64,000 bases of DNA from Callipepla californica brunnescens (Eukaryota; Chordata; Aves; Galliformes; Odontophoridae), in NCBI GenBank assembly GCA_023055505.1, contig JALIRH010000001.1, positions 13,883,467 to 13,947,466 on the forward strand, written 5' to 3'. A program made the position numbers and the translations under genes. Shown piece after piece: positions 51,876 through 62,816 of the stretch. A model generated the notes under the pieces. It was given only the letters and a program-made list of their open reading frames with translations. It was not told where the DNA came from and made no database searches. How positions within the stretch are numbered: the first letter of the stretch is position 1; every line of letters begins with the position of its first letter.

Positions 51876-54800
51876 AAAGCTATAAAAGACAGATGAACTG
51901 TAATAAAAAGGAACTGGAGTCTCTGGAGGACTATTTAAAGAATGTCTCAAATTAGCTAATGCAAGAAAGAGACCATTTCTGATAGGAAAACTTTAAAATC
52001 CTTGCACTTCCACAGATTATTATTTTATATTACATTTTGATAATTAGAGAAATTTTATATTGGTTAAAAGTATGGTTTGAGTCTCTTTGACATCCCCAGA
52101 TCTATTCCAGGTTTCTCAAAGTGGGATTTGAGCTTCAGTAGCTCTTTTTGGGAGTAGGACCTGGGAGCTTCCCTTGAGTGTTGGTAAAACCTAGCCAGGA
52201 AGATATTATGCTGTGCTCAGGGAAAGCTGGATCAGGAGAAGCAAGAAGGTATTTAGGTCTTTGGACCTGATTGTGGTGAGCTGGGGAGGCTGATGGAAAC
52301 TCAGCAAGATGCTCAGAGCCTTGTAAGCTATGCAGAGGGATTAAAGGGCCTGGCGTCAGGGACTGGGCCCTTGGAAACACAAAGAGTTTCCAGAGATGCC
52401 TGTGATTTACTATGGGAGGAATCTGGATGGGACAGAACTAAAGAAGCTTCTTTTTACTGATTGAAAATCTCAGCCAGCAGGGCTGTGTAATCCCATGAGA
52501 TGGACTGAGAAAGTCTTGTGATGGCCTTGGGACAAACAGCAGATGTGTGAGAAGTGTCTTCTAATTGACCAAAATTTCCTGACTAGAAAGTGCTGGGAGT
52601 CAAGACAGACAAGGAAAGAAGCATCAGAAAATGTACTGTTTACAGTCCATGGATCTTATGTGTAAGACTTTGTTGTGACTGAATTCCAGGGAAAACTACC
52701 CAGGAAACTGCTGCCAAGCTTACAGAGCAACTGCAAACTGGTCAAGATAAGTCAATAAAGAGAGTAAAAACACAAAAGGTGAGACACAGAAATCACTGAT
52801 GTGATGGGGAGGGCTAGTGAGACAGAAAGTGAGAAGAAAACAGAAGAAAATGTAAGATCTTCTGTTTCATATGCTTTAAGACTGCAAGGAAACAGTATGA
52901 CAAAGTAATAACCTTCTCTGTCAGATGGAAGCAACACAAAAGGTAATGCTATAACATCTTCTGATTGTTTTCACAGAAATCTTTCTGCATTTTGTCCATT
53001 TAACAGCATATATTAGTGCTGATAGGATGATTTGCTCCAGAATGGAGAGAGGTTGGGAAGATTCAGATGAATTAATCAGGGAAAGCTAGAGTGGTAGAGA
53101 AAGGAAAAGTATAAGTAAGTCAGACTGATTAGTTTCCAAAGCACAAGGGATCTCTGTCAGTAACAGCAAGGATGCTCCAGCACTTAAGATTTTCTTGATA
53201 CCTATAATAAGGGAGTTATTAATTCAGTTGCTGCAGTTATTAATTGTTCTTTCTGTTTTCCTTTCTCTGCCATGATATACACTATAATTGAATGAATGTA
53301 TTGCAATCTCACATGTCATTGTGTGCTATAGCACCTGAAATGAAACAATGCATCTCTCCCTAAAAACACCTTTCAACATCTGGTCTTTGAGATGCATTTC
53401 AGACATCTCATGGATCTTTCATAACTCTATGCAGTCTACTTCTGAGGCGACTTGTTAAGAAACCTGAGTGTACTGCTACCCTGCAAATAAGTGCTGACAA
53501 ATGGCAGCAGTGTAACTGCAGTAGCTGGTTCTTACTGAAGATCTTGTCTGACTAACACAATTTGGCAAACAACTCTGGTCAGAGATATGTGCTCAGAACT
53601 CAGGTCATTTTGAAGCATTTTGTAGTGGAGATTCCTCCTCTGAGACCAGTTTCTGACAGCTGAGGTATAGCTGAAAGGAATTTCCTTTCTGGTTGTTCCA
53701 TCACCAGCCAGAGAGCGGAAGGGAACATCTCTTGATGCAGTCCTACATCTGGCAGCTTAGGCCCTCTCATATCCCTGTGCAGGCTCTCTCGTCTGCTGGC
53801 TTATATCCCAGGCACTGGTTAGAAGAGCAGCCCCATTCTTTCCTTTCTGCTCCTCCTTAAGGTGCCTAGAGCACATCATTCCCACAATCATATAATCATA
53901 CTATATGCACAAATGAATCTGTTGGTTTCCCTATTATCAGCCTCTATCTTTCACTCATTATAATTTCTCTAATGAACTATAGTTGAGGAGTGCAACTGGG
54001 TAGCAGGTCAAGATTTTCCCACAGATAAAGTTGGAAGATGAAGTTAGGTGAACAGTTTTTTTTTTTTTTTTCTGTATGGTTTCCAACCAGTCTTGGCTAA
54101 AAGTGCATCCCAGGATGTGTTCGTGTCTTTGCTGCAAGTTGCATTCCTCGTTTGGGCTGCTGACTCGCTCTCCTAAACTGAGTCAAGATGTAGGAATGGT
54201 TCATGACGGCTGCCCATTAGGCTATTAGTAAAAATCTAGGGACTGAGTTTTACAGCAAATGACAAAGGAGTTGAGCCCAGCTTGACGGTTTTATTTCTTG
54301 TCATTGAAGGGAAGTTTTGACTGTTGCACATTCCTTTTGTAAGCTTATTCATCAAGGGCTGACTCTCCATTGCTCTGAAGCAGAACTGAATTGGGCAAGC
54401 ACACAGAAAGACTGAAGGTTTCCTTCCACAAAAATCAAATAATAACTTGGGAGTGAAGTGAAAGAAGAAAAACTATTGCTGTGATTCCTATTGGTGTCCT
54501 TTCTAGGAAGAATATTTGATTCTACTGTCCATATTGCCCCCTTCTGATCAACAATCAAACAATATATGGGCAAGGGGACATGGCTGCATGCTTCAGACTT
54601 TCTGCATGTGATTATTCCCATTTAAAAGTTACTGAAAAACAGCACACAAAGAATGAAATTCTTTCAAGAGTGTCAAAAGAGAGATGGTGCCATTTTTCGG
54701 CTGGGGAACTTTCTGTGAAACAAGGCTCATTTATCAGAATGCTCTTCACAACAGGGTGAAGGTTTTTGTATTTCATACATAATCCATCTACAGTGGTTTG

Positions 54801-55904
54801 TCTTTCTCCTCTGCAAAGAGAACATAGGCCCAAATTAATCTTCTCTTGGTCAGAAGAAGCAAATAAATCCATTCCTTCTCAGCTAAAAACACAGAAGTCT
54901 TAATCCCTCATGTTGAAAAGCTGATAAATTCACAATTTTCCATGCTCACATCCTCTATTATTTGGGAGCATTTGCATGCACACCCTTGGCTTAAACAAAT
55001 AAAACAATTATTTAAACACGATTCCTAGGAATTCTAGGCTGTTTCTCTGATTTGGGTAAAGGAGCATGATTGATAGTGGGCAAAGAATGGAATTTATAAT
55101 CTGTACATTAGTCTTCCAGATTGGCATGATACTGTTGAAGCTAAGCATATAATAGAGCCAAAAGATACTTCTTTACCCTGCAGAGCATGAATTACAACTA
55201 GATGATCATCTCATGGGTTAAAGTAGTGCTTTGCACATACAGAATTCAGGCCAATAGATTATATTCCTTCCAAGTTCACACAAGTGTTTAGATAGCTTGC
55301 TGGGTTTTTGCTTTTGGAAAGTCAAATGCTTCCCAATAATAATACTCTTCTGTTAAAATAAATGCACGCAGAACTTTATTTTCCTGAAGGCAATGTAGGA
55401 CAGAAAGGGTCAATTTGAAAGAAGACTTTCCTGGCTTTTCCTTCATGTAACACTCATTGTTTGTCTCCTTTTGTGATCCTGGCTATTTCTAATGCGAAGA
55501 CACAGCATACACTTTACCAGCAGTCACTGTTAGTATCTGCCCTGCAGAAGCCTATAACCAAGATTTTTCTTCCCATTTGCACTCAGTCACACTGAGCAAG
55601 CTGAACAAAAAGAGGAAATAGGCTCAGGATCTGACAGATGTCATGAGACAGTAAAAAGTTTCAGTGGACAGGTAAATCAGAACTTTGACAATGCTAATCT
55701 GCAGTCAGATGCAGGTGGTTGGAAATTATATTAGGGATCAAATGTACAGGAAAAAGATATGTAGCAGAAAGGCCACTTGTCTGGAATTAGCCCAATAATA
55801 AATAGCAATAAGAAGAGTAATAACATTATTTTATTGTATTAGTAATTGATTAGTCATCATATTATCAAAGTTGGATTTAATTAACTACACCTTCTCTTCT
55901 GTTG
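51876..55904. other. Unique AT-rich non-coding DNA
   Basis: 52740-52870 is purine-rich on the plus strand. 53690-53880 is GC-balanced. A T16 run lies at 54056-54071. 55195-55225 contains CTAGATGATCATCTCATGGG, reminiscent of an ancient CR1 tail but too short to call. The longest open frames are under 90 codons. No gene is supported. Confidence 0.5.
54056..54071. repeat. T16 homopolymer
   Basis: Sixteen uninterrupted T in unique sequence. Confidence 0.85.
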
Positions 55905-56060
55905 CACACTTGAGGTACTGGAAGGCTGCTATCAAGTCTCCTTAGAACCTTCTCTTCTTAAGGCTAAACAACCCCAACTCTTTCAGATTGTCTTCACAGG
56001 AGAGGTGCTGCATCCTTCTGAGCATCTTCGTGGCACCACTCTGGACTATAACTTTTTCTC
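55905..56060 (-). mobile_element. CR1 LINE internal fragment (ORF2 C-terminal region)
   Basis: The plus strand reads CTGGAAGGCTGCTATCAAGT, a CTCCTTAGAACCTTCTCTTC block, AAACAACCCCAACTCTTTCA and AGGAGAGGTGCTGC, then GAGCATCTTCGTGGC and CTCTGGACT. This is the reverse complement of the well-known CR1 ORF2 C-terminal region. The 3' tail is missing on the lower-coordinate side and similarity fades past about 56060. It is divergent enough to be older than the copy at 47740. No open frame of useful length remains. Confidence 0.87.
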
Positions 56061-59000
56061 CCAAAATTGTCTTTGTCTACAGCTCTGTTCTTAATCCAAA
56101 TATACTTCAATTCCCATCTTGCTACTTTTATGACACACAAAAATTAATCACATGTAATGGTTGCACATATTAGAGGTTTGGGGTTTTTTGCAGGTTGTTA
56201 TCGTTCTGATCACAAGATTCCTTGCTACCTTTGTAAAACCCTGATAGAGTTTTCTTTGTAATTTTTTAAGAGCACCTTAAATACCTGTAGCTTTTCCTTT
56301 ATTCTGAAGCCTGCAGCTAAAGTGTCAATGCTCTGTCGTGTTTACCCTTTTTTCCAATTCCATTATAATTTCACAATTTCACTATTTACATTATACTCAT
56401 TAAGATATCTTTACCTTGGTTTCATTCAACAGGAATCTGATATCTGTCGCTGTGCTTTTTTTTCTCCTTTCTGTCTTTTCACTTGCCAAAGGGCCCAAAG
56501 AGAGTCAGTTTGTCTCTTGACACCTTGCTCAGAGGCAAGGCAGAAAAGAAAGGACTTCAAGGCCTTATCCTTTATCCTCCTAAATCAGGCCAGACTACAG
56601 GCAGAGCTTAGTGGGAAATAATCACAGCACTAAGAGAGCATTTTGCTCACGAGCCTAGGTGTCATATCTGCAGTAGCAGTGCTGTCACTGCCTTTGAACA
56701 CTTAGCCCTTTCTCAAGGAGCACGTCTTGAAGGCAGTTCTTGAAGTCTCTACACCAACACTGCACAAAGCTTGAAGAACATAAAAGCTCCTCACCTTTAC
56801 AACCTCCATTGACTCGGAGATACGTGGGCAATCCTTTCACTGCTAGCTGTAGGTTTTACAGTACTGCCAATCTCATTGCAAGAGCTACTGCAAATACTGC
56901 TCTCTGGTCATTTTGGGTAACAAAGGTTTCAGAGGCCTTGCTGCATCTCATACTCAGATATGCAATTTGTGGTTCCTCAGAGAGAAGTCTGTGTTCCAAA
57001 TATTATTTTCTTCTACAGAATCACATTTAAAACAAAACAAAATCTATTGTAGTAATCTTCTCCAGCTTGTGGGCTGGAAACCCTGCTTGTGTTTGGGCCT
57101 CTCAAACAGAACTAACTCTTAATCTTCTCTAGATCTGCACTCCCCTCTTCTTTTCCTTCATTCATTGCTGTGACATTGCTCTGTTCTTGGTGGAAGCTGG
57201 GGGCGATCAAACAAATCCTGTAGTAGTGCACATGTAGCTCCTGCAAAGGACCTGCTGTGTTCCACTCAGCATGATATGCTAAGAAACTCTTAACAGATCA
57301 AGCCCACAGATATGTCTAGACATTTAGTTCTGAGGAAGATAAAAAACAACCTTGCAAAATATGCAAAGAATCAGGGAAAGATTGAGCCCAATATGTTGAA
57401 ATCTAGAAGGAAAGAAGACAAAACATAATGGCAACCAGAAGATTTCAGCTATTTCTTTTCAACTCAGCTCCTCAGCAATAAACCCATGATTTATTCCTTG
57501 TGCCAGTTTTCAGGATTTGGCCAAGAAGATGAAATTTGAAATGAATTAAGATAGCATAGTTTTATTTCAGCCACTGAATCACTTTTATCTCCCTGCTTAT
57601 TTTTATGGCTCCATTCAACACTGTACTTGTAAACCTCTCAAATAATTATGGGTCCATAATGACAACTCTTCTTCAAGGTGGAGAATTATTATGAACTTAT
57701 TGTAACTGGGGAACTGAACTGTAGAAAAATTAACTTCTTGCTCAAGGTCAAGTAAGGAGTTTCAGAGATTCATGTCCCAGTTCACTGACTTCCCTCCCCC
57801 ATTTCTTCATATTTATATATATCTGCTTGGTTTGCTTTTAGAGGTTTATAACTGTTAAATACTGACTAATGGCAATTCATTCATTTACTTTAAAAATATT
57901 TCAGAACATTCGGTCCTCCTGACAGACATACTGAATTGGGATGATTTGGCGTATGAATCACAAATTACTTGTATTAAATGACTGCAGTTTATAACCCTGC
58001 TCTTCCAGGGGACATACACTATTTTTTTTCCTGATGGAATCACCAGGAAGAAAAAAAAAAAAAAAAAGAGTATGTATTTATATCCAAACTAATGCTGAGA
58101 ATTCAGCTGGTTCTGGTATCTGAGCTTCTTCTACCTTTCTGTTGCTGTATAAGCCAACGTTCTTACTGTGCTGCTCTGCGTGTTACTTTATATTTCATTA
58201 TATATCCAATTGTCATTATGCAATAACAATTGAATGTGAAAGATTTCAACTATTATAAAAAGAAGAATGAGCTACTAACACTACTGTTTCCATTCTACTG
58301 CAGACAGAGACATTAAAAAATAGTGTTTAAAACCAACAAAACAAAAAGGTAGCTTTAATGCAGAGTTTCTGGATTCCATAGAAAGGGAGCTCTAAAGGAA
58401 AGCAAATCTATGGAGATTTGCAAATAAAATTCCTTTTTTTGTTCAAAGGTTGAATCACAAACTGTCATGATAAAATTTCTACCCTTAACATATTCATTTT
58501 TATAAATTAAAAAAAAAAAATTGAATTAGTTCAAAATGTTTGAAAAAAAACCCCAAATGTTTTCTCAGAAAAATGTAAAAAATATGCAAAATATTATGTA
58601 TAGCACAACACCGAATAAAATATATAAAAAGCAGGATGCTATTTTCTAAATTCAGCGATGTTAGCCTTACTCTCCAAAGGTTACAGCATTCAATTACAGT
58701 GCAGTATGAAAAACAGACATATCCTCTCCAATATGTTTTAATTAGAAAATACAACCATTTCTGTTATAAACTGCTTCTGTTAGGAGCTGTTAGAGACACA
58801 TAGGGTCTGCAAAGGTCTACAAGGATTCACATTCTTTCCTGATCATGACTGAGTGTTTGACTACAGTGTCATTTGTTTTCTTTTTATGCCTTGGACAACA
58901 CCAGCAAAACTATTTCTAATTCTATTTTTCTGTGATTCTCATTAGGGGACTAGACAATTAACTGAATCTGAAATTAAATTCTGGGACTTAAAGTTAGCAA

Positions 59001-59360
59001 AGAAATGGAAAGAGGCTTCCTTATCACAATGAAAATAATTTCCAGTGGGTTGTGATGTTTCTTGGTAAAGTCCTACTCTTAAAACCAAAGATCTTAGAGA
59101 ATGAGGTGGTTCTGATGACGTGCTAAACTAGACAGTATAGAAATGAATACATTTGGTGAAATCCTGCCTAGTTAACGTCACCAGGAATTTCATCAGTGAC
59201 TTTAGCGAATGAGTAAATTCACTCACTTGAAAAAAGGAAATGAATGAACCTTATTTTTTATAGTGATGTATTTTTATTACATCATTTTCAAGATATTAAG
59301 AAACCATTTCATGACACCCAGCTTTCAAGAGCCTCTTGGGGTGTAGGTTTTTCAGGAACA
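56061..59360. other. Unique AT-rich non-coding DNA
   Basis: 56061-56160 may continue the CR1 copy in degraded form, but I cannot prove it. T/C-rich sequence lies at 56330-56480. An A17 run is at 58051-58067. Open frames are under 100 codons with no recognisable domain. No gene is supported. Confidence 0.5.
58051..58067. repeat. A17 homopolymer
   Basis: Seventeen uninterrupted A. No upstream polyadenylation signal is close, so it is treated as simple sequence. Confidence 0.88.
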
Positions 59361-59475
59361 GAACAGAGCAGAGCAGAGCAGAGCAGAGCAGAGCAGAGCA
59401 GAGCAGAATAGAATAGAATAGAATAGAATAGAATAGAATAGAATAGAATAGAATAGAATAGAATAGAATAGAATA
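59361..59475 (+). repeat. Compound pentanucleotide microsatellite (GAGCA)8(GAATA)14
   Basis: After one GAACA unit (59361-59365), eight perfect GAGCA units (59366-59405) change abruptly to fourteen perfect GAATA units (59406-59475). The register is unbroken across the junction. The two unit types differ only by GC versus AT at positions 3-4. The array has no interruptions on either side of the switch, which points to recent expansion and probable length polymorphism. Confidence 0.98.
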
Positions 59476-59999
59476 GATTTTTTCCAGTTTAGGTGGACTT
59501 ACAAAGATTGTTGAGTTTGTCAGACTACTTCAAGGCTAAGCCAAAGTGAAAAGCTACAAAGAGGACCAATACTCAGATATTAATCTTTATCACAGTCCCC
59601 ATGGCTTTCTCTGCATTTTTTCCTGTTCAGAATCCTCCTGTCACCTTCCGGGCATGTTTCTACAAGACTCAGGGAGGAACCCTTGTTTCCGGCATGTTCC
59701 GAAGGAAGCAGTTAATGGAGGCGGGGAGGAGAGGAGGGTGTTTATTTCAACAGTGGCTTGTTTCCCTGTTGAAGAACCAAATTACTTAATTCCCCATGCT
59801 AAATTTATACCTGCAAATACAGTAAATATACACCAGCAGCGGTCTCAGAGTGGTCCCAGGGCTGTGACCAGCAGCAGCTGGGGGTCTTGCTGCACAGCAA
59901 CACCTGTTGGATCAGGGACTGCTATAGGGTAATCCCAGTGTAGTACAAAGGGAGGGCATTTTGGTGGGTACATTTAATTCTTGCTGGTATTAGTCATAG
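59476..59999. other. Unique non-coding DNA, moderately GC-rich
   Basis: 59630-59930 is GC-balanced with a few CpGs and a purine-rich stretch near 59720-59745. A 128-codon plus-strand frame covers 59546-59932 with no domain I recognise and no convincing splice borders. No gene is called. Confidence 0.45.
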
Positions 60000-60345
60000 C
60001 CTCTGTGACTCATCGCTCTGGCTCACAAAGTAAAAGCAGATTTACCCTTTATAGGGCTTGGCAGTTGGCAGATGATTGTTTCGCCTCTGTGAATCAGGCT
60101 TTTATTTATTTAGAGTGTAATCAAGAAGGAACTGTCTGTTTTGTGACCTTCTAGGCCAGTGAAAGGGAACAAAGGATTTCTCTTTATTATTATTATTTTT
60201 TGGCATCACGCAGTTAAAAGAACAATGCAAAACTATGATAAAGGATCATTCTCTGGTTGGCTGGCTGCTTGGGCTATAGCTGCGCATTACATTATCCCAG
60301 TTAGTCTGAAGAACAATTTTGTTTTATCGGAAATAGCTGTTTAAA
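60000..60345. promoter_or_regulatory. Candidate enhancer with AP-1 and SOX-type motifs
   Basis: TGACTCAT at 60006-60013 is a consensus AP-1 site. SOX/TCF-type motifs follow: AACAAAGG at 60168-60175, GAACAATG at 60220-60227, and AACAAT directly abutting TTTGTT at 60312-60323, an inverted pair of SOX-like half sites. Several isolated CpGs remain in the block, as in conserved elements of CpG-depleted genomes. The regulatory role is inferred from motifs and texture only. Confidence 0.28.
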
Positions 60346-60839
60346 TATAAGTAAAAGTAGATCTTATATTCTTTAAAATTCATCTGGGCAAAGTATTCCT
60401 TTCTAGCAGATACCTGAATAACTGCATAACATACATAAAGTTCCTCAACTAATCCTGCTAAGCTCCTGCTGGACAAAAACTAATGAGAGAGTTTTGCAAC
60501 ATGCCTGGCTATTGGATGGAGTTCATCCTGCTGGATTTAGGAGAGTCACATACAAATCACAGAGAAAAATAATCATAGGGCAGGCAGGGACTGCGGCAAA
60601 GCAGCTCAAGGACATCAAGCTGGACAAAATGCCTAAAATACATCTAGAGATTGCCCAGTGCTATTGGAGCTGAAAGAAGTAATAAAAAGCTAAGAATAAC
60701 TATCCAGAAACAATTAACCAGTTAGCACTTAAACAGATAAGGAGGAAATGTTTGAAAAATTCATGCAGTACCTAAACTTTGCATTTTGTTTAAAGAAAAT
60801 GGCTTCATCAGTGTGAAGAACAGTAATTCACTCCTTGCT
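60346..60839. other. Unique AT-rich non-coding DNA, nothing recognised
   Basis: No open frame of note, no named repeat and no motif cluster beyond chance. Confidence 0.55.
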
Positions 60840-60985
60840 CCTGGCACTCCGTAGGCATTTCGCTGAGACCTGTAAATGATCTGCAATATGTTCAGGGAAT
60901 GCCAACGAGCATTATTCATCGCTACAGCTGCATTTGCTGCATAGCTTTCAGAGACGGTTATTTCAAAATACTTTTTCCTTTCAGT
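60840..60985. promoter_or_regulatory. Candidate conserved non-coding element
   Basis: About 145 bp with five or more CpGs in a CpG-poor neighbourhood, including the run CCAACGAGCATTATTCATCG. There are also ATTA and CAGCTG words. Retained CpGs outside an island often mark constrained or unmethylated DNA. No open frame covers it. Confidence 0.2.
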
Positions 60986-62803
60986 GTTTAGCTAGAGGAT
61001 GGTTTCAAATGCATTGAGAAACACTGGTGCTTAGTGATCCTAAGCTAAAATGAACTTAATCAACAGCAAAGTTAAAAAGGGTTTTTTTTTCATACTTATT
61101 TTAAGAATTTTTCATTAAAATTCCCTAAATTTAACAAACTTAAAGCAGGTCTGGTATAGGCTAGGGTGCACATGGGTCATCATGTGATGAGCAGTAGTAG
61201 TGGCATGTGAGCTTAGAGCATTGCATCCATGAGGAAAGGGTTTCTTATCCTCCTAACTGCATTTCCGTATGCCCACACTACGAAGATCAGTAATGCATTC
61301 TTTTAATAAGGTCATCAGTTGAGGAGAAAAAAATGGAAAACTCCAGATCATCAAGTTGCTTACATGAGAAGCTATGTTGTGGAGTATTCCATGATTCTTT
61401 TAAAGTAGTGCACAAGAGAAGGCTTCAGCTTTGAGACAGGGAGAAGATCTCCATTAGGAGACATACATAAATAATGTATGACCGCTTAATCGGTTTAGAA
61501 TGGATGAGGGTATCCCCAAGCAAAGTAAGTTCCCATGCAAAGCCTTTGTACTCTGAACAGTTTGAGAGTGCTTTCCAGCAAAAAGTGTTCTTAGTTTAGT
61601 GTGCCTGGTCAGTGAATTTTATCAAATGATTAAAGGATGCTGCAGTTTCCTCTTCCCTAGGAACAGTTAAGATAGGTTAAAGAAATGTTGGGAAGAAATA
61701 GTTTCATTGGCGGACAATGAGTTAGTGATCTCCTAAGATCTCTTTCATCTCTCTATTTTTACCTAATAAGGGAAAGATGAAATGATAAAACCATAACTGT
61801 GGATCTGAACTCAAGATAAAACTTGACTTAAGAGAAGTTCAGTTCTATTTCTGATGATGCCAAAGGGAGATCTCTGAATACATCCCAATTCATACTCAAA
61901 TATATAGGTTTTTGTTGTTGGTGGTGGTTTCTGTGTGTTCAAGAAAGTACATAGAGCACATACCCAAATTCTTCACAGTGAGTCTGATAAGAAAACTTCA
62001 CACCACTGAGATCACATCTTAGCGTGGCTTCAGCTGAAGCACTCCCAAAGAAAATGTTATTGAATTTCATAGTGTGCTCTATGAATTTCCTGTTGCAAGT
62101 AAAGCGATCATAAATATAAATAGGACAAGGAGAAAATTACTTATGAGACATTTAACTACACTTTGTTCTTCTGCTTTCATTTCCTCAGTAGCATAACACC
62201 CCTGAGACCAGCAGCTGTCTACATGGTACAATACAACTGTACTTCGTACTGGTTTTCTGCTGTTATGAGCAAAGTGCTGATATACCAACTGAAGTTAGTG
62301 GTACCCCTGATTTTATTATGACTCTCAAGATGTTTATTGTTCTTCGTATAGCACTTTTCCTGTTTTCTTGTGATAGTCTCAATTACTGCTTAATAAGAAA
62401 ATATTCCAATTTGCTCAACTGTACAGAAAAACTCTCGGAGTTTGAAACCAGACACAGGGTAAAAAGAAGGAAGATTTTTTTTCTTTTCTTATTTCTTAGT
62501 GTCACAATTTTAAAGTCAACCTTGAGTGTATTTGGGCTTGCTCTGGATTTGTGGGACTACCAGTACTTAGAAAAAAAGTAGATCCTATCTGAGACAAACT
62601 GTTCTGACTACATATACAAGATAAGCAAAGAGGGGGGAAATAAACTGTTGTTAAGAAGGTGGAAATTAAATGCAGAGCGATTAAACTGCCAGGTCTTTCA
62701 ACACATGGCTGTGTGGGCAGTGCCCAAGGCAGCACAGAGGCATCCTGCAGATCTGGGAGCTGACCCCAGCTGCTCCATGCAGAACGGACACAGAGGTCAC
62801 AAA
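60986..62803. other. Unique AT-rich non-coding DNA, nothing recognised
   Basis: Open frames are under 90 codons without a recognisable domain. T and A runs near 61083 and 62476 are short. No gene or named repeat is supported. Confidence 0.55.
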
Positions 62804-62816
62804 AGCTGAGTCAGCA
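62804..62816. promoter_or_regulatory. Near-perfect Maf recognition element (T-MARE)
   Basis: AGCTGAGTCAGCA matches the 13-bp T-MARE consensus TGCTGAGTCAGCA at 12 of 13 positions. It contains a perfect GCTGA-G-TCAGC palindrome at 62805-62815. Such sites bind MAF/NRL and NFE2/BACH dimers and, through the TGAGTCA core, AP-1. It lies in a GC-balanced 130-bp patch (about 62690-62830). Occupancy cannot be judged from sequence. Confidence 0.4.

Noticed and set aside
55195..55225. Possible ancient CR1 tail (CTAGATGATCATCTCATGGG)
   Set aside because: Only about 20 bp resemble the family, with no continuation on either side.
59546..59932. 128-codon plus-strand frame next to the pentamer array
   Set aside because: Starts in unremarkable sequence, has no recognisable domain and lacks clear splice signals.
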